Of a DNA stretch of 64,000 nucleotides, positions 16,484 through 25,523 are shown piece by piece. This DNA comes from Anaerolineales bacterium (GTDB lineage: Bacteria > Chloroflexota > Anaerolineae > Anaerolineales > Villigracilaceae), in the NCBI GenBank assembly GCA_014379595.1, contig JACMLM010000029.1, positions 62,001-126,000 of the forward strand, written 5' to 3'. The translations under genes were made by a program, and so were the position numbers. The notes under the pieces are model-generated. The model worked only from the letters and a program-made list of their open reading frames with translations. It was not told the origin of the DNA and ran no database searches. Every line of letters begins with the position of its first letter. Positions within the stretch are counted from its first letter, which is position 1.

Positions 16484-19400
16484 GTCTCCACCACTTCATC
16501 ACGCCAGGTTTTAAGGGCTTCCATATTGCGCTCGATGACAATTGCGCCCGAGATCATCAGCAGACCAATGATCCCAAAGACAAGCCATTGATTAATATTT
16601 TGCAATGAATTCAATAATTGTCCAAGTACGGCTAGCATTGCACCGATCAAACCTGCGTAGAAGAATCTTCTTAGCCGCCGACCAATTCCCATGGCAAACA
16701 TGAAAAACAATCCTTCTGCCATTAATGTCAGCGCAAACAGCCATCCAAATATCCACGTTTGCCAGAACAACGAGCCTGCCATCAAAAGCAATGCGGCATA
16801 ATCTAACCAACGAGCCAGTAGTTTATTTCCTCTATTCCATTCAAGGAATCCGATACCGAGCAAATATAATCCGACGGGTATGGCATACCATTGAATGAGT
16901 CTCAGGTTATCCCATGCGTTGATGAAGAAAGCATACAAATACCATGCTACAAGCAACATCGCCACAGCAAGATATCCGAGCCGTAATTTCTGATAAGCCG
17001 CCGCTGCAAGTGCGTATAAAAGCCCTGCCAGTGAAAGCACCCACACGGCCATCCAAACAGTTTCGAATTCAACAAAGTTTCTAAAGGAAAGCCCAAACAA
17101 TGCCCGTAACACCCATATAGGAAGATTGATTCCGATAACGAAAGTTACTACTATTGATAAAACTGACAGAATAAAACTCGATTCGCTTAATGGCTTTTCC
17201 CAAATCGATAGCCAGCGCGGACCAAATGAGGATGCTTCTTCTTCCTGACCTGAAACAGGATTCTGTTTAAGAATCTTATATCCCAGCCCGAGGCTTCCGT
17301 AGCCAAAAGCCAGAACTGCAAGCATGACAGGCAAATATTCTATTTTGGTATTTAGAGCAAAGTGCCATTGAAATAATGCGACGCTTCCTAATAATGCGCT
17401 CAAATATGGAAGCCTGCTTGACATCCAGATTGATGCAAGAATCGCGCACATCACTGCGTGGATTAATGTCACTGCCATACCTTCGTTTGTTCCACCATTT
17501 TCTACACTCAAACTACTAACCTGGCCGATGGATATATCCGCGACAAGGAAAAGATAGAATACGCGCGACCAACCGAGGTTCATTTTGCCTGCTTTGATAG
17601 GCGAGCCTTCATTGAATCGTTTTTCAATGAACAAACCCAAAGCTGCCATTGCGAGCGTCAACGGCATGAATCGCAGCCACCATTCCTGCAAGTCAAGTTT
17701 TTGCCAGCCAAGATAATGGAAGAACTGACTCACAGCGAGATGAAATGCTAATAATCCAGCGAACAGCCATCCGCGTAGTTGGAAACGGAAGACAGCCCAA
17801 GTGCAGATCAAAGTCAGCAGAATTAGCGTCAAAGCTCGTAAATCAGCACGTGATCCATTGAAAAGGGGGCTAAAGAATGCCAGTCCGAATCCCAAAACAT
17901 AAGGTGCAAAACCCCACCAATTCAGCAGCCTGTCAATGAAAGCCTGCGGCCAACTTATCAGTTTATCCCATGGGAAGTCTTTCCATGCACCGTATCGTTT
18001 GTCGGCTAACCAGCCGATCCCAAGCGCAATGATCGCGCCAGGCATAAGCGCAAGGCCATAAAAATCCGCTTGCAAATCGGAGCGTTGTAATGTCACTACA
18101 TACGGCACGACGATCAATAAACAGGCAGGGCCGAGGAGTAAGGGTTGGCGTAACCAGAATGCACTGATGGTGTAAAGTAATGCCGCGCTTCCGTAGCCCC
18201 ATATTGCGCCGACTTGATCTCTGCTTGAAGGTGGCAGACCAAACGCGATCAATGCGAATCCGACTGCCATTACACCTGATGCATAAGCCGATAAATTCAC
18301 GCGGCGTAACGCCCACCCGATTAATAAATAATTTGCCGCAAGGCCGATAAGCCACCAGCCCTCTCGCCCGACTTGAATGTTCCCTTCGCGAAGTGCAATC
18401 ATATATGCCAGCGCGCCTAAAGCGGATGCAGGATAAACCCACATTGGATTCCTGAATATGCGCGCCGATACCGTCAGCAGAAGTGCGTCATAAAGCAAGA
18501 CCATCACGAGCAACCCCGTAATGTGGGCGGTGAGCAATGTCCCAACCACAAGCGTTGCATATCCAACGATATAAGCGGGCATTCCATAGGCACGTTTCAA
18601 TTCAGCGCGAGGAGCGATCTGTTCAAGACGTAAGCCAATAATCAATCCGATGATTCCAAATGGAAGGAGGATTAGCCCAAAATGTTCGTGGCGTGCTGAT
18701 GGTAATAACCAGTCCAGCAGATATACACACCACAGCGGAATCAATGCAAACGCTAGATAAAAGAATCGAGTAGCCGATATTGCAGAAACAGGTTCGCTCT
18801 GCTTTTCGATTCGACGATGAGATAACCAAGCAGAAGTTGCATATAAAGCAATTGAAAGCCCAACTGTTACAAGACTCACATTTGTATCTGCAATACCCCA
18901 TAACATTGAAAATGGCAGCAGGAGATGTGTAAATGTTTTTAGCGGCGTCACGTAAGTTGAATCGGCAACCCGACTTACCCATAAACTGATCAGAAAACTT
19001 ACCCACGCCAGTATTGTCCAAGCAATAGCGAACTCTGTTAAAAGAGGTTTATATGCTGTGAACCAGCCAAGGTTGTGATAGATCGTCCATGGAATGAATG
19101 ACAGGAAAGCAGCCAGCCACACAAAGCGTGCCCCGCTTCGTGGAAACATACGTGCCGAGAGTGCATACAACGTGACGATGATGGTTAAGCCGATTGCGGC
19201 CCAGGTTTGTTGAAGACGCCCGCCCCCGAGTAAGACTAGGTTGTGGATGAGTGCCATCCCAATCGTCCCTGCTGAAGCGATCCAACCAGTCACCAGCAGT
19301 GGCCGTCTAAAGAGAATCCATATCATCCGCGCCCGCGCGCGCATTCTTCTAGTACCTGCTTTACTTATTAAATAATTTAATCCGCGTTCGGTCAGAATAA

Positions 19401-22386
19401 ATAGCGAAGCTGTAACTGCGCCAATAGTAGCTGACGATCCATGTCCACGGCTGTACACGATAGCGATCAGGCCTCCAGCGCCGAAACCGAGCCATGCCGC
19501 GACATGCGCCCATCGTTCCTGATAACGCCCCCAGGCAAAGAGAGCATAAGCAATTGTCAAAATTATCAGGTCAGCGGCACCCCATAACTGCATGGACTCA
19601 GTCCACTTTGCAAAACCGAAGAACTCCACCAACGGGTTAACCGCTATACGCGCAGCGACAAAGACCGCCAATAAGTGAGCTGTATCATAAAGCGGCATGA
19701 GGAACTTCGGCGTTGTGTATGCAATTCTTCTTCGTTCTGCTTCCAATCCCGCCAGAAAATAAACAACAATCAACAAACAAATACTGAACGTAATCGCTTC
19801 AGTATCCCAATTCATCTTATTGAGTAAGTTCATCAATCCCCAAGCGGTGACCAACCCTGCAGGATAAAACAAAGCGGACTGAAGCGATGAAACAGCTTCA
19901 GCAAAGTAGAGCAGCCCAATAATTAATAACGTGATTGCGGGAGTATATCCACTTGGTGTGACAGCAAAGGCTGATAAAACTGCGACTATACTGACAAAGA
20001 GTCCAATTAAGCGCCATGGGACTCGACAGGTCTCTTCTGTAAATTTCAGCCAGTGATTTGCGAAAACCATTCCCCATGCCAGGACGGCAAATGCAAGTGG
20101 CAAACTGTAATCCGCAGGGCGAAGATTTATGAAAGTGACCCAGACCCAAAGTGGAAGCGCCATGGCGGCCAGCCAATGATAGATCGCCCCTGTTGTAAAT
20201 AAATCATTACCTAACGATTTTCCATTTGACGATGCGTCTGTTGTTGAAACCTTTATGAGGAATCCTGGCGTCCGTTTATATGCAAGATATGCACCCCACA
20301 TGGAAAGTACAAGCCAGTTGCTCAGTGCGTACACCATCATATCGGCATTGTAAGGAGCCAGAGGTGGGAAAAGTGCAAGCCCTGCGATGACATATCCAGC
20401 AACAACCAGCGGATAAAGATACGCTGTTCGTTCATCTGAACCTATGACAGAGTCAGTTGTCGAATCCGTTGTCCTTTGCAATTTGTTCCCAAGATACAGT
20501 ACTAACAAAATATGACCGATAGCCAGCGAGATCCATCCAATACTCAAATCAAATAAATTTAATTTCAACTCGGTCATCACGAACGTCAGTGTTGTGAACG
20601 AGAAGAAGGATGCACCGTATAAGTAGCGCGGCTTTTTCCACAGGACTGCTGCCAACGTTGCACTGAATATCAACACTGCATGGCTTGCAGCCGCAGATGC
20701 ACTGCTTGTCAAATCGGTCAGTGAATATAATGCAGAGACGATCATCAACGCTGTGCCCCATGTTGTGGCTGTGCGTCCATGTGCTCGCAAAATTGATTCG
20801 TCTTTTACATCCAGAAGATTTTTCCCCGCATACAAATACAAAGGCGTGAGACATGCCAGTCCGAACGCGTGCCACGCAGGATTAATATCCATAGTATGGA
20901 AGAAAGCCGCCTGTCCCATATAAACGGCTATTGGCAATGAAATCGCGGCGAGCACACCCAGGCTGCGGCTGCGATGATGAATTGCGCCCCATCCGAAAAT
21001 AAGCCCGCCTATAAACCAATTAATCGTCATTGCGTAATGTAAGGCATCGAAGGTATCGCGTGTCGCCAATCTCATTACAAGCGTCAACGGCATCAGCAAG
21101 CCAGGAACAATCAAACCCAGATACCGAAACGGTTCTACAAAGACTTGCCATCGTTCCACTTTATTTATTCGCTCGATCTGCGCCGCAAGCATAATTAGTC
21201 CAGCCGCAGTGATTGATACGCTGGCCGTGAACCAATCTCGCGAGATGTGGGTTAAATCACGCGTCACTTCGATTGTTGCCATTGCGAGGCTACCTACTGC
21301 CACTCCCGTCAAATAACCAAAGAAGCGGCTTTGTATCCTCAATGTGGATAATGCATAGGCAATCACGCAAATGATCGAAGTCCAGAACCAGAAATTTCCC
21401 CAGCCTGCCTCCATTGATGTGTATGTAAAAAAGGCGATGTAACAATCAATGGGTATGAAAAGCGCAGCGATTGCGCTCAATGCGATTCCTGAACGGTATA
21501 ACTTTGTTTTATTTCGTACCCACCAACCTAGTGCTGAAAATAGAATTGTAAAACTTGTTGGGATTAGCACACGCACGAATGCGGGAAAATCTTTCCATCC
21601 CCAAATGACAAAAGATATTGCTGCTGTAAATAAAAGAAAGATACCAAAGAAGATCAACCCTTGAAGTGTACGCTCTGAAAGGACTGCACTCCAAAACTTC
21701 TCTCGCATCGGCTTCGACGGGGGAGGAGGATCCATTACAACAGGCTTTACCTCAGGGACAGATTCGACTCGCTTAGGTTCTGCGGGTTTAGGAGCAGGTT
21801 GAATCAAGCCGAGTCGAATTTGCAGTTCATGTCTCTCGGCTTTAAGAGGTGCTGCCGCTTTTTCTCTTTCGTTGTTCGATTTAAACCACTGTTTGGAATT
21901 GAGCAACTCAATATTGTCTAGCAAAAAATTAATTGTTTTAAGTCGTACTTGGTCAGTTTGAAGTAAATTAGGATTTTGATGACCTTCAAGACGTTGACGT
22001 AACTCTTCTGCATGAACACGTTGAGTTTTGACAGGGTCACGCGCATCCGATATGAAATAACCCGCATTAAGCCATTCATCTACTTTATTAAAAAGTGCTT
22101 CAAGATTTATAAGTTCAGGCCAAGCTTTTTCCGCCTCTTTAGGAGTGAAGGAACGCAGGCGCAACCCTAATGTGATTTGCTCCTCTTTTAGACGTGCGGT
22201 GTAATGTTCTTTTAAGAGGGAGATAAACCCAGCCCCAACATTCAATTGTTTCCACCCATCCATTTCATTCAATAACCATTGGAAATGATCCAGTTTATTG
22301 AGTCTGGCCTCGTTACCTTGAAACCCGCAGTGCGGACATGGTTTATTTGTCTCGAAATTTCCACTCTGACATTTTGGACAAAACAT
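16474..22386 (-). CDS. Giant zinc-ribbon multi-pass membrane protein (SCO7613-like)
   Basis: This 1970-residue protein begins with a zinc ribbon (CPKC at 3-6, CPHC at 17-20). A soluble charged segment of about 200 residues follows (LRQRLEGHQ, PAPKPAEPKRVES), then roughly 1700 residues that are almost entirely hydrophobic segments, probably more than 40 membrane spans. The architecture matches proteins annotated as SCO7613 C-terminal domain-containing membrane proteins in actinobacteria and Chloroflexota; their role is unknown. The zinc ribbon and linker should be cytoplasmic. It is first in an operon with PrsW and a single-pass protein. The reading frame is intact throughout. A promoter is placed six bases before the ATG. 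Confidence 0.85.
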   Translation of the reverse strand: MFCPKCQSGNFETNKPCPHCGFQGNEARLNKLDHFQWLLNEMDGWKQLNVGAGFISLLKEHYTARLKEEQITLGLRLRSFTPKEAEKAWPELINLEALFNKVDEWLNAGYFISDARDPVKTQRVHAEELRQRLEGHQNPNLLQTDQVRLKTINFLLDNIELLNSKQWFKSNNEREKAAAPLKAERHELQIRLGLIQPAPKPAEPKRVESVPEVKPVVMDPPPPSKPMREKFWSAVLSERTLQGLIFFGIFLLFTAAISFVIWGWKDFPAFVRVLIPTSFTILFSALGWWVRNKTKLYRSGIALSAIAALFIPIDCYIAFFTYTSMEAGWGNFWFWTSIICVIAYALSTLRIQSRFFGYLTGVAVGSLAMATIEVTRDLTHISRDWFTASVSITAAGLIMLAAQIERINKVERWQVFVEPFRYLGLIVPGLLMPLTLVMRLATRDTFDALHYAMTINWFIGGLIFGWGAIHHRSRSLGVLAAISLPIAVYMGQAAFFHTMDINPAWHAFGLACLTPLYLYAGKNLLDVKDESILRAHGRTATTWGTALMIVSALYSLTDLTSSASAAASHAVLIFSATLAAVLWKKPRYLYGASFFSFTTLTFVMTELKLNLFDLSIGWISLAIGHILLVLYLGNKLQRTTDSTTDSVIGSDERTAYLYPLVVAGYVIAGLALFPPLAPYNADMMVYALSNWLVLSMWGAYLAYKRTPGFLIKVSTTDASSNGKSLGNDLFTTGAIYHWLAAMALPLWVWVTFINLRPADYSLPLAFAVLAWGMVFANHWLKFTEETCRVPWRLIGLFVSIVAVLSAFAVTPSGYTPAITLLIIGLLYFAEAVSSLQSALFYPAGLVTAWGLMNLLNKMNWDTEAITFSICLLIVVYFLAGLEAERRRIAYTTPKFLMPLYDTAHLLAVFVAARIAVNPLVEFFGFAKWTESMQLWGAADLIILTIAYALFAWGRYQERWAHVAAWLGFGAGGLIAIVYSRGHGSSATIGAVTASLFILTERGLNYLISKAGTRRMRARARMIWILFRRPLLVTGWIASAGTIGMALIHNLVLLGGGRLQQTWAAIGLTIIVTLYALSARMFPRSGARFVWLAAFLSFIPWTIYHNLGWFTAYKPLLTEFAIAWTILAWVSFLISLWVSRVADSTYVTPLKTFTHLLLPFSMLWGIADTNVSLVTVGLSIALYATSAWLSHRRIEKQSEPVSAISATRFFYLAFALIPLWCVYLLDWLLPSARHEHFGLILLPFGIIGLIIGLRLEQIAPRAELKRAYGMPAYIVGYATLVVGTLLTAHITGLLVMVLLYDALLLTVSARIFRNPMWVYPASALGALAYMIALREGNIQVGREGWWLIGLAANYLLIGWALRRVNLSAYASGVMAVGFALIAFGLPPSSRDQVGAIWGYGSAALLYTISAFWLRQPLLLGPACLLIVVPYVVTLQRSDLQADFYGLALMPGAIIALGIGWLADKRYGAWKDFPWDKLISWPQAFIDRLLNWWGFAPYVLGFGLAFFSPLFNGSRADLRALTLILLTLICTWAVFRFQLRGWLFAGLLAFHLAVSQFFHYLGWQKLDLQEWWLRFMPLTLAMAALGLFIEKRFNEGSPIKAGKMNLGWSRVFYLFLVADISIGQVSSLSVENGGTNEGMAVTLIHAVMCAILASIWMSSRLPYLSALLGSVALFQWHFALNTKIEYLPVMLAVLAFGYGSLGLGYKILKQNPVSGQEEEASSFGPRWLSIWEKPLSESSFILSVLSIVVTFVIGINLPIWVLRALFGLSFRNFVEFETVWMAVWVLSLAGLLYALAAAAYQKLRLGYLAVAMLLVAWYLYAFFINAWDNLRLIQWYAIPVGLYLLGIGFLEWNRGNKLLARWLDYAALLLMAGSLFWQTWIFGWLFALTLMAEGLFFMFAMGIGRRLRRFFYAGLIGAMLAVLGQLLNSLQNINQWLVFGIIGLLMISGAIVIERNMEALKTWRDEVVETWE

Positions 22387-22392
22387 AAAATT

Positions 22393-22421
22393 ATTATTGC
22401 ATATTATTCACTTGAAGGCAA
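22393..22421 (-). promoter_or_regulatory. Likely promoter of the giant membrane-protein operon
   Basis: Minus strand: TTGCCT at 22421-22416, 17-base spacer, AATAAT at 22398-22393, then six bases and ATG. No Shine-Dalgarno sequence is seen. If real, the mRNA is leaderless. Confidence 0.45.
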
Positions 22422-22492
22422 GGATTTATAGTTTACAGAGACTTACCATAATGCTCCCGCAATGTTATATGCCATTCGGAAACGGTAATACG

Positions 22493-22523
22493 AAAAAACC
22501 GACTTGTTGAAAGTCGGTTTTTT
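22493..22523 (-). terminator. Bidirectional intrinsic terminator after tRNA-Asp
   Basis: AAAAAACCGACTT, loop GTTGA, AAGTCGGTTTTTT is a perfect hairpin with T-runs on both strands. On the minus strand it ends the tRNA-Asp transcript. Confidence 0.9.
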
Positions 22524-22549
22524 GCACTTACTCAAAATATTATATTTAG

Positions 22550-22623
22550 CGGTCCCGACGGGATTCGAACCCGCGATCTCGGCCTTGACAGGGCCGCATG
22601 TTAGGCCGCTACACCACGGGACC
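22550..22623 (-). tRNA. tRNA-Asp (GTC)
   Basis: The minus strand gives a full cloverleaf of 74 bases without an encoded CCA. The acceptor stem is GGTCCCG with CGGGACC and discriminator G; the anticodon stem is CGGCC/GGCCG with loop CTGTCAA, anticodon GTC. The T arm contains GGTTCGAATCC. It has its own promoter and terminator. Confidence 0.96.
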
Positions 22624-22643
22624 ATTTTTCTTGAGCGGGCAGT

Positions 22644-22672
22644 AGTTTACCATGCAGGTATGTTGATGTCAA
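22644..22672 (-). promoter_or_regulatory. Promoter of tRNA-Asp
   Basis: Minus strand: TTGACA at 22672-22667, exact 17-base spacer, TAAACT at 22649-22644. The tRNA begins 21 bases further on. Confidence 0.75.
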
Positions 22673-22753
22673 TATGTATTATGAAAACATTCCTTTAAAT
22701 GTTTATTATCTGTCATTATGTTTTCAATTTAGATTTCGGACAATATGCCGAAC

Positions 22754-22782
22754 TTGACACAATGAATGCCATGTTCTAAAAT
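22754..22782 (+). promoter_or_regulatory. Promoter of the roadblock/V4R/response-regulator operon
   Basis: TTGACA at 22754-22759, exact 17-base spacer, TAAAAT at 22777-22782. The expected start is near 22789. The leader contains an inverted repeat (ACGTCC ... GGACGT, 22804-22824) before the GAGGAGG ribosome site. Confidence 0.78.
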
Positions 22783-22850
22783 AGTAATATACAATGAATT
22801 TGACGTCCCTAAATTTTTTGGACGTTTACTTCTCCCTGAGGAGGGCCGGT

Positions 22851-23222
22851 TTGACTAAAAATCGTACTCAACAAATGGTGGATCGCCTGCGTGAACTGCA
22901 AGCATCATCACCCGATATTGAAGCATCAGCTGTTGTAAGTGTGGATGGTCTCAGTATTGCATCTGCTCTTCCTCAAGGTGTGGAAGAAGATCGTGTATCT
23001 GCCATGTCTGCGGCTATGCTTTCGCTCGGTGAGCGTATTGCAAGCGAATTGGGGCGCGGCTCTCTTGAACAAGTTTATATTAAAGGTTTAAAGGGATATG
23101 TTCTTTTGATGTCTGTCGGTGATGAAGCTGTTCTTACTGCACTGGCACGTGAACAGGCCAAGCTTGGCCTGATCTTCCTTGATATGCGTCGCGCCGCCGA
23201 AGATCTGGCGAAGTTGATCTAG
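22851..23222 (+). CDS. Roadblock/LC7 domain protein
   Basis: Proteins of this family (MglB, archaeal and bacterial roadblocks) form dimers that regulate small Ras-like GTPases or act as scaffolds. I chose the TTG at 22851 because GAGGAGG lies six bases upstream; the ATG at 22794 has no such site. This gives about 123 residues: helix (QMVDRLRELQ), then the roadblock core (ASAVVSVDGLSIASALP, VSAMSAAMLSLGERIASELG, VYIKGLKGYVLLMSVGDEAV). No GTPase gene is adjacent. It is first in a three-gene operon with a V4R protein (ten-base gap) and a response regulator. Confidence 0.88.
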   Translation: MTKNRTQQMVDRLRELQASSPDIEASAVVSVDGLSIASALPQGVEEDRVSAMSAAMLSLGERIASELGRGSLEQVYIKGLKGYVLLMSVGDEAVLTALAREQAKLGLIFLDMRRAAEDLAKLI

Positions 23223-23232
23223 TGGAGTTGTT

Positions 23233-23868
23233 ATGAGCCCCCTTCAAAAAGCTGGTTTGTATTACCCCAATAAGTTTGGTCTGATTACCATTAAGTCTTT
23301 GGAAGAAGTAATGGGAAAGAATGGCTTAAATGCCATATTGAATCTGGCTGGATTAAATCATTACGTCGAAAATTATCCTCCAGATACACTAGACAAGGGA
23401 TTTGATTTTGCTGAGCTTTCCGCGATTGGTTCTTCATTAGAAGAAATGTACGGCCCTCGCGGCGGACGTGGACTTGCGCTGCGAGCAGGGCGTGCGACTT
23501 TTTCAGATGCGCTTAGAAATTTTGGCGCGCTTGCAGGTGCAGCAGATTTAGCTTTTGTTGTTCTCCCGCTTCAATCCAAGCTGAGAATTGGTCTGCCTGC
23601 CTTTGCAAAAATCTTCTCTCAATTAAGCGATCAGCAAACTACTGTGGAAGAAAAAGATACAGAGTGGATTTGGACCATTCATAAATGCCCATGCTGTTGG
23701 GGCCGTACTGGCGCAGATAAGCCTGTTTGCTTTGTGGCCACAGGATTATTACAGGAAAGCCTGAAGTGGGTTTCGGGCGGTAATGAGTTCCGTGTAAATG
23801 AATCCAAGTGCCTTGCTATTGGCGATAGCGTTTGCGAATTCATTGTACAAAAAGAACCAATTTCATAG
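23233..23868 (+). CDS. V4R-domain protein
   Basis: A 211-residue soluble protein with a good ribosome site (GGAG, five bases before ATG). The C-terminal half fits the V4R (4-vinyl reductase-like) domain, a small-molecule-binding fold found in regulators and in heme/hydrocarbon sensing proteins. Typical are the Cys-rich HKCPCCWGR, FVATGLLQESLKW, and the ending ESKCLAIGDSVCEF. Cysteines in CPCC and the last Cys could bind metal. Ligand unknown. It lies between the roadblock gene and a response regulator, which suggests a sensor role in that pathway. Confidence 0.8.
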   Translation: MSPLQKAGLYYPNKFGLITIKSLEEVMGKNGLNAILNLAGLNHYVENYPPDTLDKGFDFAELSAIGSSLEEMYGPRGGRGLALRAGRATFSDALRNFGALAGAADLAFVVLPLQSKLRIGLPAFAKIFSQLSDQQTTVEEKDTEWIWTIHKCPCCWGRTGADKPVCFVATGLLQESLKWVSGGNEFRVNESKCLAIGDSVCEFIVQKEPIS

Positions 23869-23886
23869 CATTAACTAAGGTTTCGC

Positions 23887-24741
23887 GTGACAGACATCAA
23901 GCTCAAAATATTGATCATTGAAGACGACCTTGACGTGGCTGAAATGCTTAACGCCTATTTTCGTGTTCAAGGTTATGAAGTGTTTACAGTTAATTGGGGG
24001 GAAGATGGTGTGCGTTCATGCCAAACTGTCCATCCTGACTTAGTTATCCTTGATATTCGACTTCCCGATATCGATGGCTATGAAGTAGCACGTCGCCTGC
24101 GTGGCGATCGTCGCACTTCTGATGTACCGATTATTTTTCTCACCGAAAAACGTGACCGTTCAGATCGCTTGCAGGGATTGGAAATCGGCGCGGATGATTA
24201 CATCACCAAGCCTTTTGATGTGCAGGAACTGCGTTTGCGCGTCCGAAATGCACTTAAGCGCATGAGTCAGGGTTCACTGACAAACCCTGTCACCGGTTTG
24301 CCAGAAGGTGCTTTGGTAGACGAAAAACTCTCTGAAGTGCTTGGCAAAGATGGGGTAGCAGTATTATTTGTTGCCATTGAGAATATGGACGCCTTTCGAG
24401 AAGCCTATGGATTCGTGGCATCCGATGATGTTCTTCGTGCAATCAGTTTGATGGTAATGAATACCATGCGCGAATATAGCAGGCCCGAAGATTTTCTTGG
24501 TCACGTGAGCGGTACTGATTTTCTGCTTGTTGTTCCTCCTTCAAATCTTTCAGCGCTGAGTGAAAAACTTCGCGCCCGGCTTGAGCAATCTGTTGAATAT
24601 TTCTATCCGATCAAAGACCGTGAGCAAGTTGCAAACCGTATAGACCGGCTTGGTGCAAAACTGGCGGAAATTGCATCTCTTAAAAATCAATTCACTACAG
24701 CAGATGAAGTCAAAGCGGAGTTGTTGCGTCTTAAAAAATAG
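23887..24741 (+). CDS. Response regulator with degenerate GGDEF-like domain
   Basis: Starts with GTG at 23887 (AAGG six bases upstream); 284 residues. The receiver domain (about 6-122) has the acidic pair in IIEDDLDVAE, the phosphorylatable Asp in LVILDIRLPDIDG, and Lys in YITKPFD. The second half starts with NPVTGLPEG, which resembles the DxLTGLxNR start of GGDEF domains, but the signature is VSGTDFLLVV in place of GGDEF, so it is unlikely to make c-di-GMP. It could be a binding or docking output. No histidine kinase is adjacent. Confidence 0.88.
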   Translation: MTDIKLKILIIEDDLDVAEMLNAYFRVQGYEVFTVNWGEDGVRSCQTVHPDLVILDIRLPDIDGYEVARRLRGDRRTSDVPIIFLTEKRDRSDRLQGLEIGADDYITKPFDVQELRLRVRNALKRMSQGSLTNPVTGLPEGALVDEKLSEVLGKDGVAVLFVAIENMDAFREAYGFVASDDVLRAISLMVMNTMREYSRPEDFLGHVSGTDFLLVVPPSNLSALSEKLRARLEQSVEYFYPIKDREQVANRIDRLGAKLAEIASLKNQFTTADEVKAELLRLKK

Positions 24742-24749
24742 GAAGTTGT

Positions 24750-24824
24750 TTGCGTATTACGGTTGTTACACCTACATATAACGAAGCGGAGAACCTGCCT
24801 AAGCTGTTTTCCGCTTTATTGTAA
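24750..24824 (+). pseudogene. N-terminal remnant of a family 2 glycosyltransferase
   Basis: From TTG at 24750 the frame reads RITVVTPTYNEAENLPKLFS and then ALL before TAA. This is the unmistakable start of dolichol-phosphate mannosyltransferase-like GT2 enzymes, cut after about 24 residues. It lies nine bases after the response regulator, as a fourth operon gene would. The rest of the gene is missing; the following about 120 bases show no continuation. Confidence 0.7.
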
Positions 24825-24944
24825 ATAAAGCTCGCACCTCATCTTTAGTTGGATCAATAATGAGGGCCATTGTTTCTTCATCTGGATATCTCTGATTCTA
24901 GGACAAACAGTTACTCCTCTCCAGTGCATTGACCCGCTGAAACA

Positions 24945-25499
24945 TCATGTAGGGACTTGCAGCATCCCGTTCGCGGCCATCACACCCAGGGCAGACATTA
25001 ACATGATCAATACAAATAAAATCCCCAACACCCAGTTCAGCCATTTCTTTTCAGGGTGATTGACCCAGTAGAATAAGATCGCTGAAAGCAAAAAGGCTTG
25101 CGGCACAACTTCAAGGTAGTTAGTGATGGAAGTGGGGATGATGGTGTAGATCATTCCTTCAATTGAGCCTGTAGCCGCACCAAATGTGGATAGGACTCCC
25201 AACGCAACCAGCACCCACCATAGAATGAGCCAGCCATTATTTTTGCCGAAGAATATTTCACGCAGCGGATAAAACGCCAGCGCAAAGATCAGCCCGCGGA
25301 TGGGCTGGAGCATGGGGCCTGCCGCCACCCAGGGACTGTCCGTTGGGCGCATAAAAGATGCGAGCACACCCGTGGAAAATGCTTCAGTGTAGTTGAGCAA
25401 GGTTAGCGCCAGTATCCCCATAAAAAAGTAGGTGACTGTGTGCACCACACTGGTCTTGACGATGAGTCCCCATAAGGTTGGTTGCGTTGAATCATTCAT
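24945..25499 (-). CDS. Membrane protein of unknown function
   Basis: 184 residues, four to five membrane segments (VVHTVTYFFMGILALTLL, LILWWVLVALGVLSTFGAA, AFLLSAILFYWV, WVLGILFVLIMLMSALGVMA). The start has a good ribosome site (AAGGAG). I do not recognise the family. It lies 24 bases after the GNAT gene and is probably co-transcribed with it. Confidence 0.8.
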   Translation of the reverse strand: MNDSTQPTLWGLIVKTSVVHTVTYFFMGILALTLLNYTEAFSTGVLASFMRPTDSPWVAAGPMLQPIRGLIFALAFYPLREIFFGKNNGWLILWWVLVALGVLSTFGAATGSIEGMIYTIIPTSITNYLEVVPQAFLLSAILFYWVNHPEKKWLNWVLGILFVLIMLMSALGVMAANGMLQVPT

Positions 25500-25523
25500 T
25501 TCTTTTTCTCCTTATATAAAGAA

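Noticed and set aside
22443-22698. Short ORFs on both strands
   Set aside because: They run across tRNA-Asp and its terminator; typical false ORFs over tRNA genes.
24825-24944. Minus-strand open stretch as a real small gene
   Set aside because: Only about 40 codons with no ribosome site and a nearby upstream stop; kept only as a possible remnant in the junction finding.
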